DNA of 64,000 nt. Source: an uncultured Acidobacteriia bacterium (GTDB lineage: Bacteria; Acidobacteriota; Terriglobia; Bryobacterales; Bryobacteraceae). Numbering within the stretch: the stretch's first letter is position 1; each line of letters opens with the position of its first letter. Positions 45,652 to 54,013 of this stretch are shown here, piece after piece. A program made the position numbers and the translations under genes. A model generated the notes under the pieces. The model worked only from the letters and a program-made list of their open reading frames with translations, did not search any database and was not told the origin of the DNA. The DNA lies in contig CAIVPR010000028.1 of the NCBI GenBank assembly GCA_903907865.1, positions 1 through 64,000 of the forward strand, read 5' to 3'.

Positions 45652-46620
45652 TCAATTGTGGGGCAGTTCCCCCGCCGGACGCTTCTGAGTGATTTCGTTG
45701 TAGGCGTTGACGACTTGTGACGGCAGCGACGGCCCGACCCAATTCTTGACCGAATCGGGCAGGACAATCGAGGTCGCGACGGCCTTGTCGCCTTTCATGG
45801 TGACGATGTCGGAAAGCTTCTTGCCTTGGCCCGCCGCATCACCGACCTTCTGGACCAGTTCCCGCATGAACAATGCCTGGCCAGTCAAGAGTTCCGGCCC
45901 GCCTACGGGGCCATGTCCCGGCAGAACGTGCAGTGGCTTCAGGTTCGCCGCAGCCTCCATCACTTTGGGCCAGTTGCCGAGACTCGCGTCAGCCGTGTTG
46001 TTGTGCGGGCCGTTGGTGACGGCGTCGCCCGTGGCCAGCACGCGTTCCTTGGGCAACCATGCGAAACCGTCTCCCCTCGTATGCGCCCACCCAAAGAAAT
46101 GGAACTGAACCTCGCGCGTGGAATCCTTTAGCACGAACGGCGACTTGTCGAACGTCTGCTTCGGTAGCTCCGGCCCGTCCCGCTTGAGTTCCACCACGTC
46201 CGACCGGGTCGTGTTCTTCCAACGATAAGGCTCGTAGCGCTGGATCTCCTCGGCCACTGCCTTGTATGCCAGCGTCGTGGCCCCTGCTGCGGTCCAGACT
46301 GCGGAACCATAATCGTGATCGCCGTGGTGGTGCGTGATGAAAACATATTTCACCGGCTTCGGCGAAACCTTCTTTGCCGCCTCCATGGTGAGACGGGCAC
46401 CGCTGGGGAAGTTGGCATCGATCACGATCAGGTAGTCCTTCATCTCGATGATCGTGTTGTTGCAGTGACCCAAGTTCTTGAGGTCGCCCTCGCGGAACCA
46501 GACACCGTCCACTACTTTCGAAACGGTGTTGACCTCGGCCCCGCCAGTCGCGTAGAAGGCTGTCCCCAGCAGGACGGCGAACAGAATGGCAAACGGGATG
46601 CGCAATTTCACGGATCTCAT
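45652..46620 (-). CDS. Secreted metallo-beta-lactamase-fold hydrolase
   Basis: 322 residues with a signal peptide (LRIPFAILFAVLLGTAFYAT). The MBL zinc motif is FITHHHGDHDYG, with further ligands in GWAHTRGDG, ATGDAVTNGP and VLPGHGPVGG, so both metal sites appear complete. The family includes lactonases, thioesterases and beta-lactamases; nothing here decides between them. It follows the serine hydrolase gene by 18 bp on the same strand. Confidence 0.9.
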   Translation of the reverse strand: MRSVKLRIPFAILFAVLLGTAFYATGGAEVNTVSKVVDGVWFREGDLKNLGHCNNTIIEMKDYLIVIDANFPSGARLTMEAAKKVSPKPVKYVFITHHHGDHDYGSAVWTAAGATTLAYKAVAEEIQRYEPYRWKNTTRSDVVELKRDGPELPKQTFDKSPFVLKDSTREVQFHFFGWAHTRGDGFAWLPKERVLATGDAVTNGPHNNTADASLGNWPKVMEAAANLKPLHVLPGHGPVGGPELLTGQALFMRELVQKVGDAAGQGKKLSDIVTMKGDKAVATSIVLPDSVKNWVGPSLPSQVVNAYNEITQKRPAGELPHN

Positions 46621-46638
46621 CGTATCAGCTTTCGCGGC

Positions 46639-47907
46639 CTAGTTGGTTAGCGCCTGGAACACCGAGGTGTAGAACTTCGGCTGTATGTCCGTGGCGTTGG
46701 GCATCAACTGGATCATCAGCACCAGCACGCTGTGGCTCTGCGGATCGACGAGATAAGTAGTACCGTAGGCACCACCCCACCCGAACGCGCCGACGCCGGC
46801 CATTCCGTTGGCGCCGTAACGGTCCACTGTCTCGAAGCCATAGCCGAAACCCAAACCAGTCGTCGAGTGCAGCGTGCCGGACTGGTTGGTTGTCATGAGT
46901 CCGACGGTACGTGGTGACAATACCCGCACCCCGTCCAGCACACCGCCGTTTCGGATCATTTCCAGGAACCGGGCGTAGTCATGCGCCGTCGACGTCAATC
47001 CGGCCCCGCCGGCGAAGCTCTTGCGCGGACCATCCACGTAGGAACCCTGCCCTTTGGAACCATCGGCGGCTCGCGAGTATTTACCACTGGCGCTTCCGTA
47101 AACCGCTGCCAGCCTGTCGCGTTCCGCCGTCGGAATGAAGAACCGCGTGTCCTTCAATCCGAGGGGCCCCGTGATCCTCGTTCGGACGAACTCGTCGAGT
47201 GGCATTCCTGACGCCTTCTCCACCACGCAACCAAGGATGTCCGTGTTGTAACCGTAGACAAATGCCTCGCCGGGCTGCGACACGAACGGCAGGGTTCCCA
47301 GCCGCTCCATCGTCACGCAGATGGGCTCATCCTTGTCCGCCGTATACCAGCCATTGCCCGCGTTCGGCCCCAATCCCTTCGCGGCATACATCGCCGCCAC
47401 GTGTGGCTCGACCCCATAGGAAATTCCCGCGGTGTGGGTGAGCAGGTCCTGGATGGTAATCGCACGCTTGGCGGGAACGGTTGATACCGCCCCGTCCGCG
47501 CCTTTGACGGCCACAGTGGTCTTGGCGAAGGTCGGGATGAAATGGGATACCGGCTCCGCCAAGGCAATCTTGCCATCTTCCACCAGCGCCAAGACGGCGG
47601 TGCTCGTGATGGCCTTGCTTTGCGACGCGATCCGGAAAATCGTAGTCGGCGTCATCTTCCGGCCCGCTTCTTTGTCCGCCCAGCCGACCGCCTTCTCATA
47701 GACGGGCTTCCCGTCCTGCAGCACCAACGCTACGGCACCGGCAATCTTCTCCTCGTCAACGTAACGCTGGAGAAACTGGTCGATCCGCGCGGTCCGCGCA
47801 CGGTCAATGGTGAGTGGCTTGGTTGGCTGCTGGCCGCAGAGCGGTAGGGAAGACAGCAGGGCAATCAGCAGGAGCGGGGTGGTTGGGAATGGGGATCTTG
47901 TGGACAT
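46639..47907 (-). CDS. Secreted beta-lactamase-like serine hydrolase
   Basis: 422 residues with a signal peptide (LLLIALLSSLPLCGQQ). The class C penicillin-binding fold shows SxxK as IASQSKAITSTAVL, the YxN motif as VYGYNTDILG and a C-terminal GWGGAYGTTYLVDPQSHSV in the place of the KTG box. Relatives are esterases, D-aminopeptidases and a few true beta-lactamases. The missing canonical KTG argues against antibiotic hydrolysis. It is in a run with the metallo-hydrolase downstream. Confidence 0.9.
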   Translation of the reverse strand: MSTRSPFPTTPLLLIALLSSLPLCGQQPTKPLTIDRARTARIDQFLQRYVDEEKIAGAVALVLQDGKPVYEKAVGWADKEAGRKMTPTTIFRIASQSKAITSTAVLALVEDGKIALAEPVSHFIPTFAKTTVAVKGADGAVSTVPAKRAITIQDLLTHTAGISYGVEPHVAAMYAAKGLGPNAGNGWYTADKDEPICVTMERLGTLPFVSQPGEAFVYGYNTDILGCVVEKASGMPLDEFVRTRITGPLGLKDTRFFIPTAERDRLAAVYGSASGKYSRAADGSKGQGSYVDGPRKSFAGGAGLTSTAHDYARFLEMIRNGGVLDGVRVLSPRTVGLMTTNQSGTLHSTTGLGFGYGFETVDRYGANGMAGVGAFGWGGAYGTTYLVDPQSHSVLVLMIQLMPNATDIQPKFYTSVFQALTN

Positions 47908-47958
47908 GTCGCTCCATAGATCATATCGGCAGCACCCGCGAAAACCTTTAGCCCGTCT

Positions 47959-50451
47959 TCAACTCTTTCGACAGGCCAGCGATTCCCTCACGCTGGCCAC
48001 CAATTGATCGGGCGTAAACGGCTTCTGCACCACCCTCATCGACGCCGCAACCTCCGCGCTTGCAAGCTCCGCCGCGTGACCGGACATGAACAGAACCTCC
48101 AGCGAAGGAAAAAGCTCTTTCGCCTGCCGCGCCAACTCCGTTCCCCGCATGCCGTGCATGACGATGTCGGTCAAAACCAGGTCCAAAGACTGATTCCCCG
48201 CACGCAGGATCTCCAGCGCCTCGCAGCCCCCGGAAGCTTGGAGGATTCTATACCCCTCATCCTCAAGCGCTTGGACCACAAACTCCCGCACATCGTCACG
48301 ATCCTCCACCACGAGGATGGTCTCGGTCCCGCGATTCCGCGACGCCATCGCCTCCGCGACTGGCGGGGTTCCAGTTTCATCAATGCCCTCGGCCTGAGGC
48401 AGACGGATCGTAAACGTGGAACCTTCCCCGATCTCGCTCTCAACACTCAACTCGCCACCCCACCTTTGGACGATACCGTAGACGGTGGACAGCCCAAGCC
48501 CCGTTCCCTGGCCGGGTAGTTTTGTCGTGAAGAACGGCTCGAAGATGTGCGATACGGTGGCTTGGTCCATGCCCGTGCCGTCATCCTCGACCGAAATCAC
48601 CACAACGGGACCCCGTCGGCCCTGCTCGTTCGCAGTTCGGATCATGACCTTCCCTCCACCCGCCATGGCGTCCCTGGCGTTCAGAACGAGGTTGAGCAGG
48701 CACTGCTGAATCTGTGTCGGGTCCGCGTTGACCGCGTCGGGCGACGCGTCAAGGGCGGTTTCAAGCCGCATTGTCTCCCCCAGCAGTCGGCCCATCATCC
48801 GAAGCGAGTCCGAAACGATCGCATTCACCCGCACCCGGGCCGGCTTCGCCGCGTGCATGCGGCTAAAAGCCAGCAGTTGCTGCGTCAGCTTCGATGCCGA
48901 TTCGGAGGTTTCCACGATCCGGCCAGCCAGTTCCCAATCCCGCGTGCCGGTTCCCAAGTGCGCCTGCAGCATGCCGCCATAGCCCGAGATCACCGTAAGC
49001 AAGTTGTTGAAATCGTGGGCGATGCCGCCGGCGAGGAGTCCAAGGCTCTCAAGCTTCTGCGCTTGCTGGAACTGTTGCTCCAGGCTCTTCTGCCGTGTCA
49101 GATCAACCACGAAGCCGATCAGGTTCAGCGGTTCCCGCCGGGTTGCGATGCCGCCCATCAGGACCGGGATGCTGCCACCCTGCTTGCGTTCGAAATGCTG
49201 CTCGAACGCCGGGCAAGCGCCGGTCCCGCGCAAGCTCTCGAACGCCGACCCGCACGCGGCCCGGTGTTCGGGCGACGTGATCGCCTCCCAAGTGAGCGAG
49301 CCGGCGACCAGATCCGCGCGCGAATAGCCCACCATCGAAAGAAAGTGGTCGCTTGCCTCCCGAATTCTGGTGTCGTCGGCAACGATGATGCCCACCACGT
49401 CGCTTTCCACCAACCGCCGGAACCGGTCCTCGCTTTCCAGCAACGCCTCCGTTTCACGCCGCAGGGCAAGTGCTCCCGCCGCGCTGGTAGCGAATATTGA
49501 AAGAAGTGCTTCGCCAACCTTGTCCAAGGCGATAGGTGAGGTGTCTAGGATTGCTAGAAACCCAATCTCCGATCCGGCCGTGTTTAGCAGTGGGGTCCGC
49601 ACGCAGTCGCGAGCATCGGCGCAGATCCGTTGTAGAAAACCGGAGGGAAAGTTGCCAGCAGGGAATTCCGCACCCGAAAACTCTTGGTTGGCCACCACGG
49701 AGCCCTCCACCACGATCGCCAGTGTTCGAACACTCGCGGGGTCGTCGACCGGGAACGCGCCCAAGACAACGCAGCGGACCCCAAGCAGCCGGGCCAACTC
49801 GGTCGCCGCCGCTACAAAGAAGTGCTCCGGATGGTCCGAGCCCATCGTGACGAGGGATTGTAGCGCCGTTCCATATTGGCGCGCGCGGTCCAAGCTCCTG
49901 CGAAGTTGGGCAATCAGCGTCGCGCTGACGACTCCGGTAACCGTGGTGATCACGGCCACATCGACCACGGCAAGGTCACGGGGTGCCGTCGCCCGTGTCA
50001 GGCGTAGCCACTGCAAAAGCTCCACCACGAGGATTGTCCCAGCCACCGCCGCCGCGAACACGCGGAACCGCCGCTCGCGGAGCAGCATGGCGGCAATGAT
50101 CAGGATCATCGGGTACATCAGCGCCGCCGTGTCGTGGAACCCCAGCGTACTGACGGAAATGAAGAGACAGGCGCTCATGAGCGCCGAATAGCAGAGTATG
50201 GCCTTCGCCAACGATGTCCGTGACCAACGGTTGGCGACAAATGCCGCCACCACCGCCGTCTCTTGGAAGCCAAGAACGGCCAACGCTGGGTAGTTCGCCG
50301 ACGCCCAGTCTGCCAACGCGGCGGGCAAAATCGCCACGGCGACCAACAGGCATATCTTCTGGAGCACGGCACCCGACACTGTGGTGTCCGATCCAGCGGG
50401 AAACCCGGGGAGGGTACGACGACCCTCCCCGGGCGACGGTCTAGCCATCAT
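47959..50451 (-). CDS. Hybrid sensor histidine kinase with C-terminal receiver
   Basis: 830 residues. Six or seven spans form an N-terminal membrane sensor (about residues 25-190). A GAF-like region follows, then a PAS domain (FRRLVESDVVGIIVADDTRI), a HisKA dimerisation helix with the phospho-accepting histidine in GGIAHDFNNLLTVISGYGGM, and an HATPase with GTGLGLSTVYGIV. The C-terminal receiver (ETILVVEDRDDVREFVVQAL) has the phospho-accepting Asp in LVLTDIVMHG. No separate response regulator is next to it, so the signal may pass by phosphorelay to a distant partner. Confidence 0.93.
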   Translation of the reverse strand: MMARPSPGEGRRTLPGFPAGSDTTVSGAVLQKICLLVAVAILPAALADWASANYPALAVLGFQETAVVAAFVANRWSRTSLAKAILCYSALMSACLFISVSTLGFHDTAALMYPMILIIAAMLLRERRFRVFAAAVAGTILVVELLQWLRLTRATAPRDLAVVDVAVITTVTGVVSATLIAQLRRSLDRARQYGTALQSLVTMGSDHPEHFFVAAATELARLLGVRCVVLGAFPVDDPASVRTLAIVVEGSVVANQEFSGAEFPAGNFPSGFLQRICADARDCVRTPLLNTAGSEIGFLAILDTSPIALDKVGEALLSIFATSAAGALALRRETEALLESEDRFRRLVESDVVGIIVADDTRIREASDHFLSMVGYSRADLVAGSLTWEAITSPEHRAACGSAFESLRGTGACPAFEQHFERKQGGSIPVLMGGIATRREPLNLIGFVVDLTRQKSLEQQFQQAQKLESLGLLAGGIAHDFNNLLTVISGYGGMLQAHLGTGTRDWELAGRIVETSESASKLTQQLLAFSRMHAAKPARVRVNAIVSDSLRMMGRLLGETMRLETALDASPDAVNADPTQIQQCLLNLVLNARDAMAGGGKVMIRTANEQGRRGPVVVISVEDDGTGMDQATVSHIFEPFFTTKLPGQGTGLGLSTVYGIVQRWGGELSVESEIGEGSTFTIRLPQAEGIDETGTPPVAEAMASRNRGTETILVVEDRDDVREFVVQALEDEGYRILQASGGCEALEILRAGNQSLDLVLTDIVMHGMRGTELARQAKELFPSLEVLFMSGHAAELASAEVAASMRVVQKPFTPDQLVASVRESLACRKS

Positions 50452-50480
50452 CTAACCGCGTCTACCTCGGAACGAGGCAG

Positions 50481-51914
50481 CTACTCCTTCGCGGGCGCGG
50501 CCCTCTTGGTCGCCCGTTTCCTCGGGGTTGCCGCAGCCTTGCGGGCCCGCTTCGGAGCCGGTGCCACGTTGCCGTTCACCTCGGGCCCGGTTGGTGCCGC
50601 AGCCTTCTTGCCACCCTTCTTCACGCGCGGGGAATCAGCGGTTGGCTGTCCGGGCACGATCGGCTGCGGCTCCTCCACCTCCTCGTCGTCGTCGAGGACG
50701 TCCGGCAGAACCACAGGCTCCGGCTCGGGAATGGCCGGCGGATGGAACTCCGCACCGAGGAACACCACCAGTCCGCTCGCCTCTTCGGGCACCACGCGGA
50801 CCACAGTCTTGTCCTGTGCGTAATTGAGCAGTTCGCTGAATTCCTGGAAGCCGAACTGGGTCCAGTCGAAGGCCGGAGCCTCTTCCTTCACCCAACCCTG
50901 CAGGTCGTCGGCCAACACGCCGTCTTCCATCTCCAGACGGTGGTTCTCCAGCACGTCGCGCAGCGCTGGCAGCGCCTCTTCCGGCTTCACCGTCTTCTCC
51001 GGCGCGCCGTTGCGCTTCCGCTGGATCATGTACTTGCCTTCGCCACCAGTGACGATGATCAAGTCCGTTTTCTTCAGCTTGTCGATGAAGTCCGTGAACG
51101 ACCCCGCGCCGTACGCGCGCTCGCTGAAGCTCGAATCGAGCTGCAGCATGGTCGACTTCAGCAGCCCCAGTTGCGGACGCACCTCGCGCCGCTCCAGCAC
51201 CTGCAGCGCGCGTTCCACCAGCGGCATCGCCTGGTGCAAATCGAGCGACGGACGCTTGTGCTGCTGCCCGCCACCGCCGCCCTGCTGCCCGCCGCCACCC
51301 TGCTGGCGGTCCTGGCGTTCTTGGCGCTCCGGACGGTCCTGGCGCTCCTGCCGTTCGGGACGTTCGCGTTCCGGACGGTCGATCGCCACCTGCTCCTGCG
51401 GCTTGTTGTTCTGCTGCTGCTGGCGCTGGGGCCGCGACGGCCTCGAATCGTCCAGCATCGATTCGTAGCTGATGAATTCGTGGCAGTTCTTCTGCAGGAT
51501 CGTGCTGGTGAAGGCCTTGCCGCCCACCACGAACACAGTCTTGTCGTACTGCTTCAGCTTGTTCACCAGCGCGATGAAGTCGCTGTCGCCGCTGACGATG
51601 CAGTACGCGTTGATGTGGTGGTGCGTGAACGCCAATTCCAGCGCGTCGAGCGCCAAATTGATGTCCGCGCCGTTTTTGTCGCCCCTTGGCGACGGGTCGC
51701 GCTGCACCATCTGCACCGCGTACTCCGACAGCTGGCGCGTGGAATTCTCCAGCTTGCCCCAGTTGGCGTACGCGATCTTGGTGATGATTTCCCCCCGCTC
51801 CTTCAGCGCTTCCAGCACCACGGAAACGTCGAATTCGCGTTGCAGCGTGGATTTCACGCCGATCTCTATGTTGTCGAAGTCAATGAAGACTGCGATCTTC
51901 AGGTGCTTATCCAT
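50481..51914 (-). CDS. NYN-domain (LabA/DUF88-like) ribonuclease-type protein with LOTUS/OST-HTH region
   Basis: 477 residues from ATG 51914. The NYN PIN-like domain has the acidic centres IAVFIDFDNIEIG and AYCIVSGDSDFIALVNKLK, expected to bind a metal for RNA cleavage. A low-complexity linker rich in Arg, Gln, Glu and Pro (residues about 175-235, with GGGGQQ runs) follows. One or two OST-HTH/LOTUS-like segments bind RNA in relatives (LGLLKSTMLQLDSSFSERAY; DDLQGWVKEEAPAFDWTQFG). A basic Lys/Ala-rich tail ends the protein. It lies 16 bp after the B12-binding subunit gene, in the same transcription direction. Confidence 0.85.
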   Translation of the reverse strand: MDKHLKIAVFIDFDNIEIGVKSTLQREFDVSVVLEALKERGEIITKIAYANWGKLENSTRQLSEYAVQMVQRDPSPRGDKNGADINLALDALELAFTHHHINAYCIVSGDSDFIALVNKLKQYDKTVFVVGGKAFTSTILQKNCHEFISYESMLDDSRPSRPQRQQQQNNKPQEQVAIDRPERERPERQERQDRPERQERQDRQQGGGGQQGGGGGQQHKRPSLDLHQAMPLVERALQVLERREVRPQLGLLKSTMLQLDSSFSERAYGAGSFTDFIDKLKKTDLIIVTGGEGKYMIQRKRNGAPEKTVKPEEALPALRDVLENHRLEMEDGVLADDLQGWVKEEAPAFDWTQFGFQEFSELLNYAQDKTVVRVVPEEASGLVVFLGAEFHPPAIPEPEPVVLPDVLDDDEEVEEPQPIVPGQPTADSPRVKKGGKKAAAPTGPEVNGNVAPAPKRARKAAATPRKRATKRAAPAKE

Positions 51915-51930
51915 GTCCACCTTCGCGGAA

Positions 51931-52341
51931 TTAAATGGCGTCATGTTGTCCACCGCATGCCTCTCGAATGCACTTTGCAATGCCATCGAGCGAGGCCCCC
52001 GGCTGGAAAACCTGCGTTACGCCTTGTTGAACCAAATTCCGGGCGTCCTCGTCCGGAATGATGCCGCCTACAATTACGATCACGTCCGACATACCCTTCC
52101 CGCGCAGCAGTTCCATCACTTTGGGAACGATGACATTGTGCGCGCCCGAGAGGATCGACAAGCCTATCACCCGCACGTCTTCCTGCAGGGCGGCGTTGAC
52201 AATCATCTCCGGTGTCTGTCGCAAACCAGTATAGATGACCTCCATGCCTGCGTCGCGAAGTGCGCGTGCGATCACCTTGGCGCCACGGTCGTGGCCGTCG
52301 AGACCGGGCTTTGCGACAAGCACTCGGATGGGTGTATTCAT
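51931..52341 (-). CDS. B12-binding subunit of an acyl-CoA mutase
   Basis: 136 residues. The cobalamin-binding signature is [20 protein letters not shown] (DxHxxG), with [11 protein letters not shown] and [13 protein letters not shown] completing the lower-axial-ligand fold. It matches the small subunit of split methylmalonyl-CoA or isobutyryl-CoA mutases, which carries adenosylcobalamin for the catalytic subunit encoded just upstream, 34 bp away. The start at ATG 52341 removes a non-homologous extension. Confidence 0.93.
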   Translation of the reverse strand: MNTPIRVLVAKPGLDGHDRGAKVIARALRDAGMEVIYTGLRQTPEMIVNAALQEDVRVIGLSILSGAHNVIVPKVMELLRGKGMSDVIVIVGGIIPDEDARNLVQQGVTQVFQPGASLDGIAKCIREACGGQHDAI

Positions 52342-52375
52342 GCTTTCCGTGAGCGTTTCCCCACCCCCGGACGCC

Positions 52376-53971
52376 TCAAACCGAGGGCGTCTCCACCCAC
52401 CGTCCGAACACGTCCGCAAGCGCGGAGCATATCTCTCCCAAGGTAGCGTATGCCCTGGCCGCGTCCATCAAAACCGGCATCAAATTCGTTTCCGACTCCG
52501 CCACGCGCCGCAGCCGCCCCAGCTCCCGCGCAACCGCCTCGCCGCTCCGAACCGCCCGCAACCGCCGCAGCTTCACGCACTGCGCGTCCTCCGCCGCCCG
52601 GTCGATCCTCAATGTTTCCAGGGGCTTGCCGTTCCCCGACGCCCCCGCGAACCGGTTCACACCCACCACCACCGTCTCCCCCGACTCCACCTTTTTCTGC
52701 TGCCCGTAGCTCGCCGCCGCGATCTCCCCCTGCGGGAACCCTCGCTCGATCGCCGGTATCATCCCCCCCATTCCGTCGATCCGCTCCATCAGCCCCCGCG
52801 CCCGTTCAACCAGCTCCGCCGTCAGCTTCTCCACGAACCAGCTGCCCCCGAACGGGTCCGGATGCGCCGCGATCCCGCTTTCGTGAGCCAGCACCTGCTG
52901 CGTCCGCAATGCAAGCGTCGCCGCATGCTCGCCCGGCAGCGCGTACGCCTCGTCCAGCGAATTCGTGTGCAGCGACTGCGTCCCGCCCGCCACCGCCGCC
53001 AGCGCCTGGATCGCCGTCCTCACCACGTTGTTGTGCGGCTCCTGCCACGTCAGCGTGCACCCGGCCGTCTGCGCGTGGAACCGCAGTTTGAGGCTCCGCT
53101 CGTCCTTGGCCGCGAACCGGTCCCGCATCACCTTCGCCCACAGCGACCGCGCGGCGCGGAACTTCGCCACTTCCTCGAAAAAGTCGTTGTGCGCGTTGAA
53201 GAAGAAGCTCAACCTCGGCGCGAACGAGTCCACCGGCAACCCCCGCGCGATGGCCCACTCGACGTACTCCACCCCGTCGCGCAGCGTGAACGCCAGTTCC
53301 TGCACCGCCGTCGACCCCGCCTCCCGGATGTGGTACCCGCTGATCGAGATCGGGTTGAACCGCGGCGTGTGCCGCGCGCCGAATTCGATGGTGTCGGTGA
53401 CGATCCGCATCGACGGGCGCGGCGGGAAGATGTACTCCTTCTGGGCGATGTATTCCTTCAGGATGTCGTTCTGCAGCGTCCCCGAAAGCCGCGCCAAGTC
53501 CGCCCCCTGCTTTTCCGCCGCCACCAGGTACATGGCCCAGATCGGCGCGGCGGGCGAGTTGATCGTCATCGACACCGACGCGTCCGCAAGCGGAATCCCC
53601 TCGAACAGCGCCTCCATGTCTTCCAGCGACGACACCGGAACCCCGCACTTCCCCGTCTCGCCCACCGCCTCGGGGGCATCGGAATCGTACCCCATGAGCG
53701 TGGGGAGGTCGAACGCGACCGAAAGGCCGGTTTGCCCTTGCTCCATCAGATAGCGGTAGCGCCGGTTGGTCTCCTCGGGCGTGGCGAAACCGGAGAACTG
53801 CCGCATCGTCCAGAGGCGGCCCCGGTACATGGTCTCGTGGATTCCAGCGGTGTAGGGGAATTGGCCTGGCGGGGGCGGATTCAAGGAATCGTCGCCGGGG
53901 AGGTAGAACGGCTCGACCGGAATGCCGCTGGAGCTCTCGAACTTGCGCGCGGGATGGTCAGCCTTGGCCAT
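52376..53971 (-). CDS. Methylmalonyl-CoA mutase family catalytic subunit
   Basis: 531 residues, TIM-barrel radical mutase without its own B12 domain. The signature region [20 protein letters not shown] and [20 protein letters not shown] are typical. The substrate-contact tyrosine of true methylmalonyl-CoA mutases (RQYAGFS) is Phe here (RQFSGFA, F59), as in isobutyryl-CoA-type mutases, so the substrate is unsettled. The first 27-28 codons lie inside a 124-bp repeat duplicated at 57121-57244. Its 5' end overlaps the STAND gene by 14 bp. It pairs with the B12 subunit downstream. Confidence 0.92.
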   Translation of the reverse strand: MAKADHPARKFESSSGIPVEPFYLPGDDSLNPPPPGQFPYTAGIHETMYRGRLWTMRQFSGFATPEETNRRYRYLMEQGQTGLSVAFDLPTLMGYDSDAPEAVGETGKCGVPVSSLEDMEALFEGIPLADASVSMTINSPAAPIWAMYLVAAEKQGADLARLSGTLQNDILKEYIAQKEYIFPPRPSMRIVTDTIEFGARHTPRFNPISISGYHIREAGSTAVQELAFTLRDGVEYVEWAIARGLPVDSFAPRLSFFFNAHNDFFEEVAKFRAARSLWAKVMRDRFAAKDERSLKLRFHAQTAGCTLTWQEPHNNVVRTAIQALAAVAGGTQSLHTNSLDEAYALPGEHAATLALRTQQVLAHESGIAAHPDPFGGSWFVEKLTAELVERARGLMERIDGMGGMIPAIERGFPQGEIAAASYGQQKKVESGETVVVGVNRFAGASGNGKPLETLRIDRAAEDAQCVKLRRLRAVRSGEAVARELGRLRRVAESETNLMPVLMDAARAYATLGEICSALADVFGRWVETPSV

Positions 53972-54013
53972 GTGGTGATTGTAGCGTTGCTTTTTCCGCC
54001 TTGACCTTGTCGA
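53890..54013. repeat. 124-bp direct repeat, copy 1 (intact mutase start and STAND gene end)
   Basis: Identical base for base to 57121-57244, 3231 bp apart and in the same orientation. It contains the first 27-28 codons of the mutase gene and the last 18-19 codons of the STAND gene, which overlap. The base before each copy differs (t at 53889, g at 57120), as does the base after (g at 54014, t at 57245), fixing the length. Confidence 0.97.
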
